Shown here one piece after another: positions 1 through 5,954 of a stretch of 5,954 nucleotides of DNA (the stretch's first letter is position 1; each line of letters opens with the position of its first letter). The translations under genes and the position numbers were made by a program. The DNA is from Balneolaceae bacterium (GTDB lineage Bacteria; Bacteroidota; Rhodothermia; Balneolales; Balneolaceae): contig SLGL01000122.1 of NCBI GenBank assembly GCA_007123785.1, positions 1-5,954 on the forward strand, in the 5' to 3' direction. The notes beneath the pieces were generated by a model, which was not told the origin of the DNA, ran no database searches, and saw only the letters and a list, made by a program, of their open reading frames with translations.

Positions 1-950
1 AGCTTAAGGGAAATAAATTTGAAGGAAATCAGCTTTTACTGGGCCATGCCGATACGGTCTGGCCGGTAGGCACACTGGAAAAACTTCCCTGGAAACAATC
101 CGGCAATATCATCACTGGCCCTGGTGCTTATGATATGAAAGCGGGCCTGGTAATGATGATTACCGCACTGAAAGTCCTGCGGAAACTGGAACTGAAGCCG
201 AAACTTCAGCCGGTGATTTTTATCAACACCGATGAGGAAACCGGTAGCCGTGATTCCAGGGTGATGGTTGAAAACCTGGCTAAAACTGCAAAACGCGCTT
301 TTGTTCCCGAGCCCAGCCTCGATAGGGACGGAAAGCTGAAAACAAGGAGAAAAGGATCAGGTATATTCAAAGTTGAAGTGGAAGGAGTCGCTGCACATGC
401 CGGCATCGAACCGGAAAAGGGAATCAGCGCGATTCAAGAACTGTCTTACGTGATACAGACCTTATACGATTTGAACAATCCGGAAAGAGGAATCTCGGTA
501 AATGTGGGCAAAATCAGCGGAGGATTGGCGCTGAATGTGGTTCCAGCAGAAGCAGCGGCACATCTGAACGTTCGTATTCTCGCAGTTGAGGATATGGAAC
601 GGGTTGAAGAAGAGATCAGGTCTATTCAACCTGTACTGGAAGGAACAACAATGAAAGTGAAAGGAGGTTTCCGGCGGCCGCCACTTGAAAAAAATGAACG
701 AAATACGGCTCTATGGAATCTGGCCCAAAACATTTCTGACTTAATGGAACTTGATCTTAGAGAAGGCACTACGGGTGGAGGTTCTGATGGCAGTTTTGCA
801 AGCCTTCATACGGCTGTTCTCGATGGACTTGGAGCTGTGGGTGAAGGGGCTCACAGTCTCAGCGAAAAAATATTTTTGAATGAAACGATGGATCGGGTTG
901 CTCTTTTCACGGCACTTCTGATGGCTCCGGATGTGAAAACTGAACATTGA
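1..950 (+). CDS. M20 family zinc metallopeptidase, glutamate carboxypeptidase-like (5' end outside window)
   Basis: Partial gene: the open frame runs from base 3 with no stop, so the true start lies upstream; the ATG at 135 is internal because conserved family motifs precede it. About 315 residues are visible. In fragment numbering, GHADTV (14-19) supplies the first metal His, GAYDMKAG (41-48) the metal-bridging Asp44, NTDEETGS the catalytic/metal Glu pair (E78/E79), VPEP the metal Glu103, and GEGAHS near the end the last metal His284. GVAAHAG (131-ff) is the His-bearing segment of the inserted dimerization domain. The GGGSDGSFAS stretch before the last His resembles carboxypeptidase G2-type members, which hydrolyse C-terminal Glu from folate- or peptide-like substrates; M20 enzymes also include deacetylases and dipeptidases, so the substrate is not fixed. 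All visible metal ligands are intact. It is convergent with the minus-strand transporter operon and unlikely to be co-regulated with it. Confidence 0.9.
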   Translation, partial: LKGNKFEGNQLLLGHADTVWPVGTLEKLPWKQSGNIITGPGAYDMKAGLVMMITALKVLRKLELKPKLQPVIFINTDEETGSRDSRVMVENLAKTAKRAFVPEPSLDRDGKLKTRRKGSGIFKVEVEGVAAHAGIEPEKGISAIQELSYVIQTLYDLNNPERGISVNVGKISGGLALNVVPAEAAAHLNVRILAVEDMERVEEEIRSIQPVLEGTTMKVKGGFRRPPLEKNERNTALWNLAQNISDLMELDLREGTTGGGSDGSFASLHTAVLDGLGAVGEGAHSLSEKIFLNETMDRVALFTALLMAPDVKTEH

Positions 951-1038
951 GGATTTTACAAAGATCCATTTGATGATTAATTTTGTGGTATAATTATTTC
1001 GGTAGGGGAACTGCTCCAGGAAATTGACGGAGAGAACC
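951..1038. other. Convergent intergenic gap
   Basis: This 88-bp gap separates the ends of the M20 gene (+) and the small membrane protein gene (-). I see no strong hairpin with a T-tract on either strand. There is only an imperfect fold at about 997-1023 (TTTC...GGGG-aactg-CTCC...GAAA) and short GGAT/ATCC arms at 951-967. Termination between the two convergent genes is therefore not explained by an obvious intrinsic terminator. Confidence 0.4.
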
Positions 1039-1206
1039 TTACTTCCCTTTTTGCTTCTGTCTTAAGATCCAGTGGATAATGGGGGGTGCGATCAGTATAG
1101 CGATATAAATCTCATCCGTCCGGATGTAAAAGATCAGTGCCAGCATCAGGCAAATCAACAAAACAGTAATCGAAATTATCCACAAGGTTTGATTGGAAAA
1201 TTGCAC
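1039..1206 (-). CDS. Small two-TM membrane protein, third gene of the ybbA-ybbP operon
   Basis: I do not recognise a named family. The frame encodes 55 residues from a GTG at 1206 to a TAA at 1039-1041. It has two hydrophobic stretches: about residues 8-28 (starts LWIISITVLLICL, ends IFYI) and about 33-48 (IYIAILIAPPIIHWIL). A short acidic TDE turn separates them, and the tail RQKQKGK is strongly basic, so by the positive-inside rule both ends should be cytoplasmic. The GTG lies 5 nt past the permease TAA, which suggests translational coupling. A GGAG within the end of the permease gene is 14 nt upstream, too far to be a good ribosome binding site; an in-frame TTG at 1185 is the only other plausible start and would cut into the first helix. 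The uninterrupted amphipathic layout argues for a real gene. A role as a transporter accessory subunit is only an inference from position. Confidence 0.65.
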   Translation of the reverse strand: MQFSNQTLWIISITVLLICLMLALIFYIRTDEIYIAILIAPPIIHWILRQKQKGK

Positions 1207-1211
1207 AGCTG

Positions 1212-3764
1212 TTAACTTGTCTCCAGCCTTAAAATTTCAAGGGGTGAATGTTTGAATATGTGGCGGCTGCCACTCCATCCGATGAGAATCGCTGATGCCA
1301 TAATTAAGAGTGTTATAACGGTGAGTGTGAGCATATCGGGGACGAATACCAGGTCGAAGTAGAAATAGGCGAGCCCCCAGCTTGCTGCCAGTGCCAGTAT
1401 TAGCCCAGCCAGGCTGGATAGTAGTCCCAAAAGTGCATATTCAATAGTCTGTATGGAACCGATCTGAGATTTTCCGGCGCCCAGTGTTCGAAGCAGCACC
1501 GACTCTTTGGTTCTCTGCCGCCGGCTGATCGCTACTGAACTGGCCAGAACGATAAACCCGGTGAGAATACTGAATAGTGCCATAAATTGTATCGCCAGGG
1601 AAACTTTATCTAAAAATTCGCGGATACTTTGAAGAGCCACCGAAATATCAATTGATGAAACGTTCGGGAAATCAGCTGTTATCGCCTGCTGAATCGAAAT
1701 AGAATGGTTTTCATCATCGGTGCGGAGTGTTGTGGCAAAAAACTGCGGAGCTTCTTCAAGAACACCTTTCGGGAAAACCACAAAGAAGTTCGGCTCAGGC
1801 CGCTGGAAATCCACTTCCCGCAAACTGGCCACAACGGTGGTCACAGGTACGCCTTGAACATTAAAACCAAGCGTATCCCCGACGGAAATTTCCAATCCTT
1901 CAATAATTTGTTCTGAAACGGAAATCGGCACTACACTCCCGATACCATCACCTTCACTGATCCATTCGCCTTCAATAATTCGTTCAGCATCAGTGAGATG
2001 GTCACGATAGGTAACCCTATACTCTCTGGATAGTGCCCATCCGCTGATATTATGTGTGGTATCAGCGCGAAGCTCCCGGACAGACACACCTTTGCGGCTT
2101 TCCAGTCTCATCGATACGATCGGGACATTGAGCAGCACATCTCCGCCGTTTTCTTGAATCATCGAAAGTACATCTTCGTTTTGATCGGTCTGAATATCGT
2201 AAAACACGAGGTCCGGCATCTGCTCTCCGGTTTCAAAATTAATACGCTGTAAGAGCATATCCTGCGAAAGGTAGAGAGTACCTATCAGAAGCATTCCCAT
2301 ACCGAGTGTGGTAACCAGCATGGAGGTTTGGTTATTGGGCCGAAACAGGTTGGCCATACCCTGGCGCATCGTGTAGGAAAAAGATTTGAGCCGAAGATTT
2401 TTGATAGCGGAAATCAAAAAGACCGAAACTCCCCAGAGAATAAATACGAACAGAATCAGGCTGAATGTAAAAGCGGCGGCAGTTAGCAAACTTTCAGTGA
2501 GTAACGCCACAATCAGGATTAACACCAACAGCGAAATTCCAAGTGTTATGAATTTCACTTTTTTCGAGAGAGCTCCGATGGGGGAGAAATCGGTGTTTCG
2601 AAGCGTGAGAAGCGGGGAGATGGTACTCACTGCCGCAAGGGGAAGCAGTGAAAAAACCACACTTACAAGCATTCCCGTAAATAATCCCAGGGACACCGCT
2701 TGGATGGATATATTCTGAACAATTCCGAAGGGTAGCAGGTCTGTGAAAAGCGTGGGAATATAAAATTGAAGAAATACACCAATGGTTGTTCCGGCGACAG
2801 ACCCAAATAGTCCGAGAACAGCGATCTGAATCGCAAAAGAGGCGAGGATTTTTTCACGGCTTACCCCGAGGCATTGCAGGGTGGCAACAGTGGACGTTTT
2901 TCGTTTGATGTATACATAAATCGCACTGGCAACTCCCAGACCGCCAAGCAAAAGTGCGATAAAAGCAATCAATCCCAGGTACCGGGATAGATTATTGACG
3001 ATTGCCTCAAAATCCTGTTTTCGACTCTCCACGGTTTCGGTTCGGACACGGTGTTCACGTCCAATCGGCCGGAACTCTTCAACTATTCGGGAGACTTCCT
3101 CGGACGAGTCAAATTGAAAATAGCTTTTGTACATCACACGGCTGCCGCGATCCAGCAATCCGGAACCCTCTATGGCCGATTTGGGAACATAGACCCTCGG
3201 CCCGATCAGTGAAAATGCAGCAGCCTCTCCGGGAACGGTGATCAAAGCCCCGCCTATAGGGAGTGTATTGGTTCCAAGGCGAATACTGTCACCCACCGAA
3301 ATTCCGAACTGATTCATAGCCGATTGTTCCACAAGGGCGAAATGCTCATCCTGATAACGAGCAGCCGCATCTTCCGGTTCGGTTTTGATGGTGCCATAAA
3401 TTGGGAATGGCCCTTCAATGGCGCGAATTTGCGAAAGCCGGGTTGAGCCGTTGGTTTTGAAGAGCACCATCGAATTAAACTCCAATGCATCAGCCGTTCT
3501 GCCGCCAATGGAATCGACAAACGCTTCAACCTCCTCATGAAACGGCTGCGAAGAGCGCAATTCCAGATCGGCGCCGAGTAGTTCACGCGATTGGTCTTCT
3601 ACAGTGAGGAGCACATCACTTCGGAAAGATAATATGGCCACAAGTGCCGCAACCCCGGCAATCACCGAAGATGCGTAGAGCAGCAGGCTTTTCCACTGGG
3701 TGCGCGCATCGCGCCATGCCAGTTTCCAGCTAAAGGGAGACAGGAATTCACGAAACCATTTCAT
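1212..3764 (-). CDS. ybbP: YbbP-like ABC transporter permease, FtsX/MacB superfamily (850 aa)
   Basis: Membrane subunit of a type VII (MacB/LolCDE-like) ABC transporter. Hydrophobicity gives about ten membrane segments: one at residues 26-47, a large extracytoplasmic domain (about 48-260), three helices (about 262-285, 309-333, 355-379) forming the first FtsX domain, two to three more (about 404-423, 430-452, 483-500), a second extracytoplasmic domain (about 510-718), and three C-terminal helices (about 720-743, 773-800, 808-830) forming a second FtsX domain. Both FtsX domains carry the cytoplasmic coupling pattern after their first helix (TVATLQCLGVSREKI and KESVLLRTLGAGKSQI) and end with a PL.xLR-like motif (SPLLTLR, SPLEILR). 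The ten-helix duplicated layout and about 800-residue size match YbbP rather than the four-helix LolC/E or MacB. Its ATG shares one base with the ATPase stop (TGATG). The substrate is unknown; family members move lipids or act mechanically on the envelope rather than importing nutrients. Confidence 0.9.
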   Translation of the reverse strand: MKWFREFLSPFSWKLAWRDARTQWKSLLLYASSVIAGVAALVAILSFRSDVLLTVEDQSRELLGADLELRSSQPFHEEVEAFVDSIGGRTADALEFNSMVLFKTNGSTRLSQIRAIEGPFPIYGTIKTEPEDAAARYQDEHFALVEQSAMNQFGISVGDSIRLGTNTLPIGGALITVPGEAAAFSLIGPRVYVPKSAIEGSGLLDRGSRVMYKSYFQFDSSEEVSRIVEEFRPIGREHRVRTETVESRKQDFEAIVNNLSRYLGLIAFIALLLGGLGVASAIYVYIKRKTSTVATLQCLGVSREKILASFAIQIAVLGLFGSVAGTTIGVFLQFYIPTLFTDLLPFGIVQNISIQAVSLGLFTGMLVSVVFSLLPLAAVSTISPLLTLRNTDFSPIGALSKKVKFITLGISLLVLILIVALLTESLLTAAAFTFSLILFVFILWGVSVFLISAIKNLRLKSFSYTMRQGMANLFRPNNQTSMLVTTLGMGMLLIGTLYLSQDMLLQRINFETGEQMPDLVFYDIQTDQNEDVLSMIQENGGDVLLNVPIVSMRLESRKGVSVRELRADTTHNISGWALSREYRVTYRDHLTDAERIIEGEWISEGDGIGSVVPISVSEQIIEGLEISVGDTLGFNVQGVPVTTVVASLREVDFQRPEPNFFVVFPKGVLEEAPQFFATTLRTDDENHSISIQQAITADFPNVSSIDISVALQSIREFLDKVSLAIQFMALFSILTGFIVLASSVAISRRQRTKESVLLRTLGAGKSQIGSIQTIEYALLGLLSSLAGLILALAASWGLAYFYFDLVFVPDMLTLTVITLLIMASAILIGWSGSRHIFKHSPLEILRLETS

Positions 3765-4495
3765 CAGGCAAGATTCATTTGAATTTCTTCGGTTAGCTGC
3801 TCGGCTTCGGCCGAATCGGCAAAAATACTTCCGTTTTTCAGTTCAATCACACGGTCACACTTTTTTGCAAGTTCTCGGTCGTGGGTTACGATCACCAGAG
3901 TGGTTCCCTGCTCACGGTTCAAATCAAAAATTAACCGTTCTATCTGGGCTCCGGTTTCGCCATCCAGGTTTCCAGTCGGTTCATCGGCAAATAAAATCTC
4001 GGGCTTGTGAATGAAGGCTCTGGCAATGCCTACTCGCTGCTGTTCACCGCCGGAAAGCTGATTGGGATAGTGATGGGTGCGATCTTTCAGGCCAACACTT
4101 TCGAGAATTTCGAGAGCCCGGTTCTCCACTTTTTTGTAAGGAATTCCTCTCAGTTCAATGGGAACCATCACGTTTTCAAGAGCTGTGAGTGTAGAAATTA
4201 ACTGAAAAGACTGAAATACAAAGCCGATCTGTTCGTTTCTGATCTTTGTGAGACGGTCTTCCGAAAAGCCGGAAATGGTTTGACCGTTGAGGATGACAGA
4301 ACCTGAGGTCGGTTTATCAAGTGCTGCACAAAGGCCAAGAAGTGTGGTTTTTCCACTGCCGGATGGCCCCACAATGGCGCATGAGATTCCTTTTTGGATG
4401 GAAAATGATACATCATGAAGAACGGTAAGTGAATGATCACCGCTTTTAAATGTTTTCGTTAGCTCTTGAGCCGTCAATATCGGATCTTTATTCAT
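3764..4495 (-). CDS. ybbA: YbbA-like ABC transporter ATP-binding protein (LolD/MacB type, 243 aa)
   Basis: ATPase partner of the downstream permease. In numbering from the ATG at 4495: Walker A GPSGSGKTT (43-51), Q-loop Gln95 in FVFQSFQL, signature LSGGEQQR (147-154), Walker B ILFADE (167-172) with catalytic Glu172, D-loop GNLD, and switch His205 in VTHD. FQSFQL followed by LTALENV and then ADEPTGNLD is typical of the LolD/MacB/FtsE/YbbA cluster. I chose ATG 4495 because MNKDPILTAQELTKTF is a normal N-terminus for the family. The frame opens to an upstream TTG at 4528, which would add 11 residues unlike any domain. Neither start has a clear Shine-Dalgarno sequence. The stop overlaps the permease start by one base, so the two are almost certainly coexpressed. 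It should sit on the cytoplasmic face of the inner membrane. Confidence 0.93.
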   Translation of the reverse strand: MNKDPILTAQELTKTFKSGDHSLTVLHDVSFSIQKGISCAIVGPSGSGKTTLLGLCAALDKPTSGSVILNGQTISGFSEDRLTKIRNEQIGFVFQSFQLISTLTALENVMVPIELRGIPYKKVENRALEILESVGLKDRTHHYPNQLSGGEQQRVGIARAFIHKPEILFADEPTGNLDGETGAQIERLIFDLNREQGTTLVIVTHDRELAKKCDRVIELKNGSIFADSAEAEQLTEEIQMNLA

Positions 4496-4626
4496 TCTGA
4501 AATAGTTGGATTTGAAACAATGAATCAAACAAAATGGTTATGATAAATCATTCCGCAGGAACAAAACATTGCGGTGATTGTTTTTTTGAGCAGATCAGTA
4601 TGTCATAACTAATCAATATAAAACGT
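4496..4626. promoter_or_regulatory. Divergent intergenic region between ybbA and tesA
   Basis: This 131-bp A/T-rich region must contain the promoters for both the minus-strand transporter operon and the plus-strand tesA, as nothing else lies between them. I could not assign convincing -35/-10 pairs. The tesA leader has TATAAA ending 4 nt before the ATG (too close to be its -10) and a TTTG at 4585-4588 with no matching downstream -7 box. No Shine-Dalgarno sequence precedes either start. The centre holds a hairpin followed by a run of seven T residues, listed separately. Confidence 0.5.
4546..4587 (+). terminator. Hairpin followed by T-tract in the divergent region
   Basis: Left arm AATCA-tt-CCGCA (4546-4557) pairs with TGCGG-TGATT (4570-4579), giving 5+5 bp with a two-base bulge and a 12-nt loop. 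One G and then seven T (4581-4587) follow on the + strand. This is the shape of an intrinsic terminator or attenuator reading towards tesA, but the bulge and large loop make it weak. It could equally be an operator-like inverted repeat in the divergent promoter region. Confidence 0.35.
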
Positions 4627-5247
4627 ATGAACGTGAGTAAGGTTACATCTCTTGTCTTAACTATTTTTTTTACATTTGCCTATGCTGCAGCACAGGATAA
4701 CAAAACGATTCTCTTTTTCGGAGACAGTATTACAGCCGGGTACGGGCTTGAGGAAGATCAGGCATTTCCGGCAATAATTCAGGAAAAAATTGATGAAAAT
4801 GGCCTGGATTACCGGGTTGTCAATGCCGGCTCCAGTGGTGAAACATCGGCTGGCGGATTGCGCAGAGTGGATTGGATTCTACAGCAACATGTTGATGTTT
4901 TTGTTCTTGAACTGGGAGGGAATGACGGACTTCGGGGAATCGATCCTCAGGATACCAAAAAAAACCTCCAGGGAATAATGGATAAAGTGAAGGAAACGTA
5001 TCCGGAAATCACAATCGTACTGACCGGAATGGAGGCCCCGCCAAATATGGGCAGCGACTACACCGAAGCGTTCCGAACGATTTATACCGAACTGGCCGAG
5101 GCTAATGATGTAGTGTACATGCCGTTTATCCTCGAAGGGGTTGCCGGTGAACCCGACTTGAATCTGCCCGATGGAATTCATCCCACTGAAGAAGGGCACG
5201 AAATCATTGCAAATAATTTGTGGGAAATATTACAGCCAATTTTGTGA
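4627..5247 (+). CDS. tesA: Secreted SGNH/GDSL hydrolase, TesA-type thioesterase/lysophospholipase (206 aa)
   Basis: Predicted periplasmic esterase of the TesA/TAP family, which hydrolyses acyl-CoA-type thioesters, lysophospholipids and small esters. A Sec signal peptide covers residues 1-22: Lys5, then a hydrophobic core, with A-x-A-like AAA before Q23. Block I FFGDSITAGYGL carries nucleophile Ser34. Block II SSGETSAGG supplies oxyanion Gly71. Block III LGGND supplies Asn99. Block V DGIHPTEEGH supplies Asp182 and His185. All catalytic positions are intact, and the length is close to the 208-residue E. coli precursor. The ATG at 4627 has no Shine-Dalgarno sequence but has an A-rich leader, and it directly gives the signal peptide. 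It is divergent from ybbA-ybbP, the same neighbourhood as in E. coli, which supports the TesA call over other SGNH esterases. The physiological substrate remains unproven for the family. Confidence 0.92.
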   Translation: MNVSKVTSLVLTIFFTFAYAAAQDNKTILFFGDSITAGYGLEEDQAFPAIIQEKIDENGLDYRVVNAGSSGETSAGGLRRVDWILQQHVDVFVLELGGNDGLRGIDPQDTKKNLQGIMDKVKETYPEITIVLTGMEAPPNMGSDYTEAFRTIYTELAEANDVVYMPFILEGVAGEPDLNLPDGIHPTEEGHEIIANNLWEILQPIL

Positions 5248-5355
5248 ATATTTAATATCAATTTTAAAAAAAATCATTAAACAGCAGGAACCGTTTTTGA
5301 ATATAGGTTGTTTGACAGTTTACTTTGGTATAAACATCGATACTACCCGACTATT
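5248..5355. other. Intergenic region between tesA and the pterin synthase gene
   Basis: This 108-bp, very A/T-rich spacer begins with an all-A/T weak inverted repeat (TTTAA...TTAAA, about 5251-5270) followed by an A-run, which is not a convincing terminator for tesA. The second half holds the promoter-like pair listed separately. Confidence 0.4.
5296..5327 (+). promoter_or_regulatory. Possible Bacteroidota-type promoter for the pterin genes
   Basis: TTTG at 5296-5299 is followed after 20 nt by TTACTTTG at 5320-5327. This matches 7 of 8 positions of the described Bacteroidota -33/-7 consensus (TTTG, about 19-21 nt, TAnnTTTG). A start would fall about 20 nt before the TTG codon at 5356. The region also contains TTGACA (5312-5317) and TATAAA (5329-5334), but only 11 nt apart, too close for a sigma-70 promoter. 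In A/T-rich DNA such matches can arise by chance. Confidence 0.35.
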
Positions 5356-5784
5356 TTGATCTACGTAACACGAAAAGCTCATTTTAATGCCTCTCACCGG
5401 CTGCACAATCCCGGTAAACCGGATGATTGGAACCGACGGGTATTTGGCAAGTGTAATAATCCTAACTGGCACGGACATAACTATGTGATTGAGGTGACCG
5501 TTGCCGGGGAACCAGATGAAGAGACTGGCTATGTGATTGATCTGGGTGAACTGAAAGCGATTATCAAAGAAAAAATTATCGATTCTTGCGATCATAAAAA
5601 CCTGAATCTTGAAGTTCCGTTTCTGCAGGGTATCATCCCCAGTACTGAAAATCTTTGCAGAGCTTTCTTTTATGAAATAGAAAAACCCGTAAACAACACG
5701 GCAAGTAAAGGGGCTAAACTATATTCCGTAAAACTCTACGAAACTGAACGAAATATGGCGGAATATTGTCCTAACCGAGGTTAA
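5356..5784 (+). CDS. 6-pyruvoyl-tetrahydropterin synthase-type enzyme (PTPS/QueD family, 142 aa)
   Basis: Zinc lyase acting on 7,8-dihydroneopterin triphosphate. Counting from TTG 5356: zinc His14 in FNASHRL and His39/His41 in HGH, catalytic Cys33 in GKCNNPNWHGHNY, the Asp79-His80 pair in CDHKNLN, pterin-binding segment PSTEN (95-99), and Glu129 in LYETERN. The Cys-x5-HGH spacing, CNNPN segment and DHKNL closely resemble animal PTPS (tetrahydrobiopterin pathway) rather than E. coli QueD, which has Cys-x3-HGH. Either 6-pyruvoyl-tetrahydropterin or 6-carboxy-tetrahydropterin (queuososine route) could be the product, so I give no gene symbol. I chose TTG 5356 because the homologous N-terminus begins just before IYVTRKAHFNASHRL. 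The frame opens back to a TTG at 5308, but the added 16 residues overlap the promoter-like sequence. No Shine-Dalgarno sequence is visible. A folE2-like gene follows after 31 nt, which would supply its substrate. Confidence 0.9.
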   Translation: MIYVTRKAHFNASHRLHNPGKPDDWNRRVFGKCNNPNWHGHNYVIEVTVAGEPDEETGYVIDLGELKAIIKEKIIDSCDHKNLNLEVPFLQGIIPSTENLCRAFFYEIEKPVNNTASKGAKLYSVKLYETERNMAEYCPNRG

Positions 5785-5815
5785 ATATTTACAAAACCTT
5801 TATTACCCATCAAGT

Positions 5816-5954
5816 ATGATTACTACAAATCTCAGAAAATTCTACGACCCTACGTTTGTGGCAAACGACCAGTACAAAGAAAGTCTGCCCGACCTTCAGA
5901 ATGGACCTGCATCACTGATAGAGGGTGCAAATGTGCCAATTCAACAGGTTGGAA
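5816..5954 (+). CDS. folE2: GTP cyclohydrolase FolE2 (type IB), N-terminal fragment
   Basis: Only the first 46 codons are present; the gene runs off the right edge. From ATG 5816 the peptide begins MITTNLRKFYDPTF. It then contains LPDLQN (25-30) and, after a short linker, VPIQQVG (40-46). A D-x-Q segment followed by a (I/V/L)PI-x-(Q/R)VG element is how FolE2 proteins start, so I assign the type IB enzyme, which converts GTP to 7,8-dihydroneopterin triphosphate and can use metals other than zinc. The identification rests on this short N-terminus only; the catalytic domain is not visible. The preceding PTPS-type gene uses exactly this product, which strengthens the call. The 31-nt gap and shared strand suggest one operon. 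No Shine-Dalgarno sequence precedes the ATG. Confidence 0.7.
   Translation, partial: MITTNLRKFYDPTFVANDQYKESLPDLQNGPASLIEGANVPIQQVG

Noticed and set aside
135..137. ATG at 135 as the start of the M20 gene
   Set aside because: The frame is open to the window edge, and the GHADTV and GAYD metal-binding motifs lie upstream of this codon.
989..994. Perfect TATAAT, plus TAATTTTG at 978-985, on the + strand
   Set aside because: No -35 or -33 element lies at a workable distance and no + strand gene lies downstream, so they are probably chance matches in A/T-rich DNA.
2386..2718. A 110-codon open frame on the + strand inside the permease gene
   Set aside because: It is fully antisense to a strongly supported membrane-protein gene; its product has no recognisable motif and looks like a by-product of the codon use opposite.
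3700..4014. A 104-codon + strand open frame across the ATPase/permease junction
   Set aside because: It is antisense to two confirmed genes, with a composition rich in Arg/His/Phe typical of shadow frames.
4496..4528. Upstream TTG start for the ATPase adding 11 residues
   Set aside because: The added residues are not part of the ABC fold, and an ATG with a normal family N-terminus follows at 4495.
1..5954. Search for CRISPR repeats, tRNA/rRNA, insertion-sequence ends and riboswitch-like leaders
   Set aside because: No regularly spaced repeats, cloverleaf-like sequences, transposase frames or flanking inverted repeats were seen by eye.

Overview
The window is a piece of an ordinary-looking bacterial chromosome, moderately AT-leaning and densely coded. 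It probably comes from the Bacteroidota/Balneolota-Rhodothermota side of the tree. That placement is inferred from three things: most starts lack a Shine-Dalgarno sequence and sit behind A/T-rich leaders, one upstream region carries a TTTG...TTTG promoter-like pair, and the pterin synthase has a CNNPNWHGHNY active-site segment of the kind I associate with Bacteroidota proteins. No marker gene is present to fix the taxonomy.

Layout: (1) At the left edge is the 3' part of an M20 zinc peptidase/deacylase gene on the + strand (to 950). (2) It converges on a minus-strand cluster that reads, in transcription order, ybbA-like ABC ATPase (4495-3764), ybbP-like FtsX-family permease (3764-1212), and a short unlisted two-TM membrane protein gene (1206-1039). 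The ATPase and permease overlap as TGATG, and the small gene starts 5 nt after the permease stop, so this looks like one operon. (3) Divergent from it across 131 bp is a secreted GDSL/SGNH hydrolase of the TesA type (4627-5247). The divergent tesA / ybbA-ybbP arrangement is the same one seen in Escherichia coli, which suggests an old functional link between a periplasmic lysophospholipase/thioesterase and a MacB/LolCDE-like envelope transporter. (4) At the right edge is a pterin module on the + strand: a 6-pyruvoyl-tetrahydropterin-synthase-type enzyme (5356-5784, TTG start) followed by the 5' end of what reads as GTP cyclohydrolase FolE2 (from 5816). FolE2 would make dihydroneopterin triphosphate from GTP and the PTPS-type enzyme would use it.

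There are no RNA genes, CRISPR arrays, insertion sequences or phage traces. The most useful observations are the small membrane protein gene behind the permease, the tesA-ybbAP synteny, the eukaryote-like PTPS paired with FolE2, and a hairpin plus T-tract in the divergent intergenic region. I do not see convincing evidence for an undescribed biological system; the small membrane protein is the only candidate for a new component.
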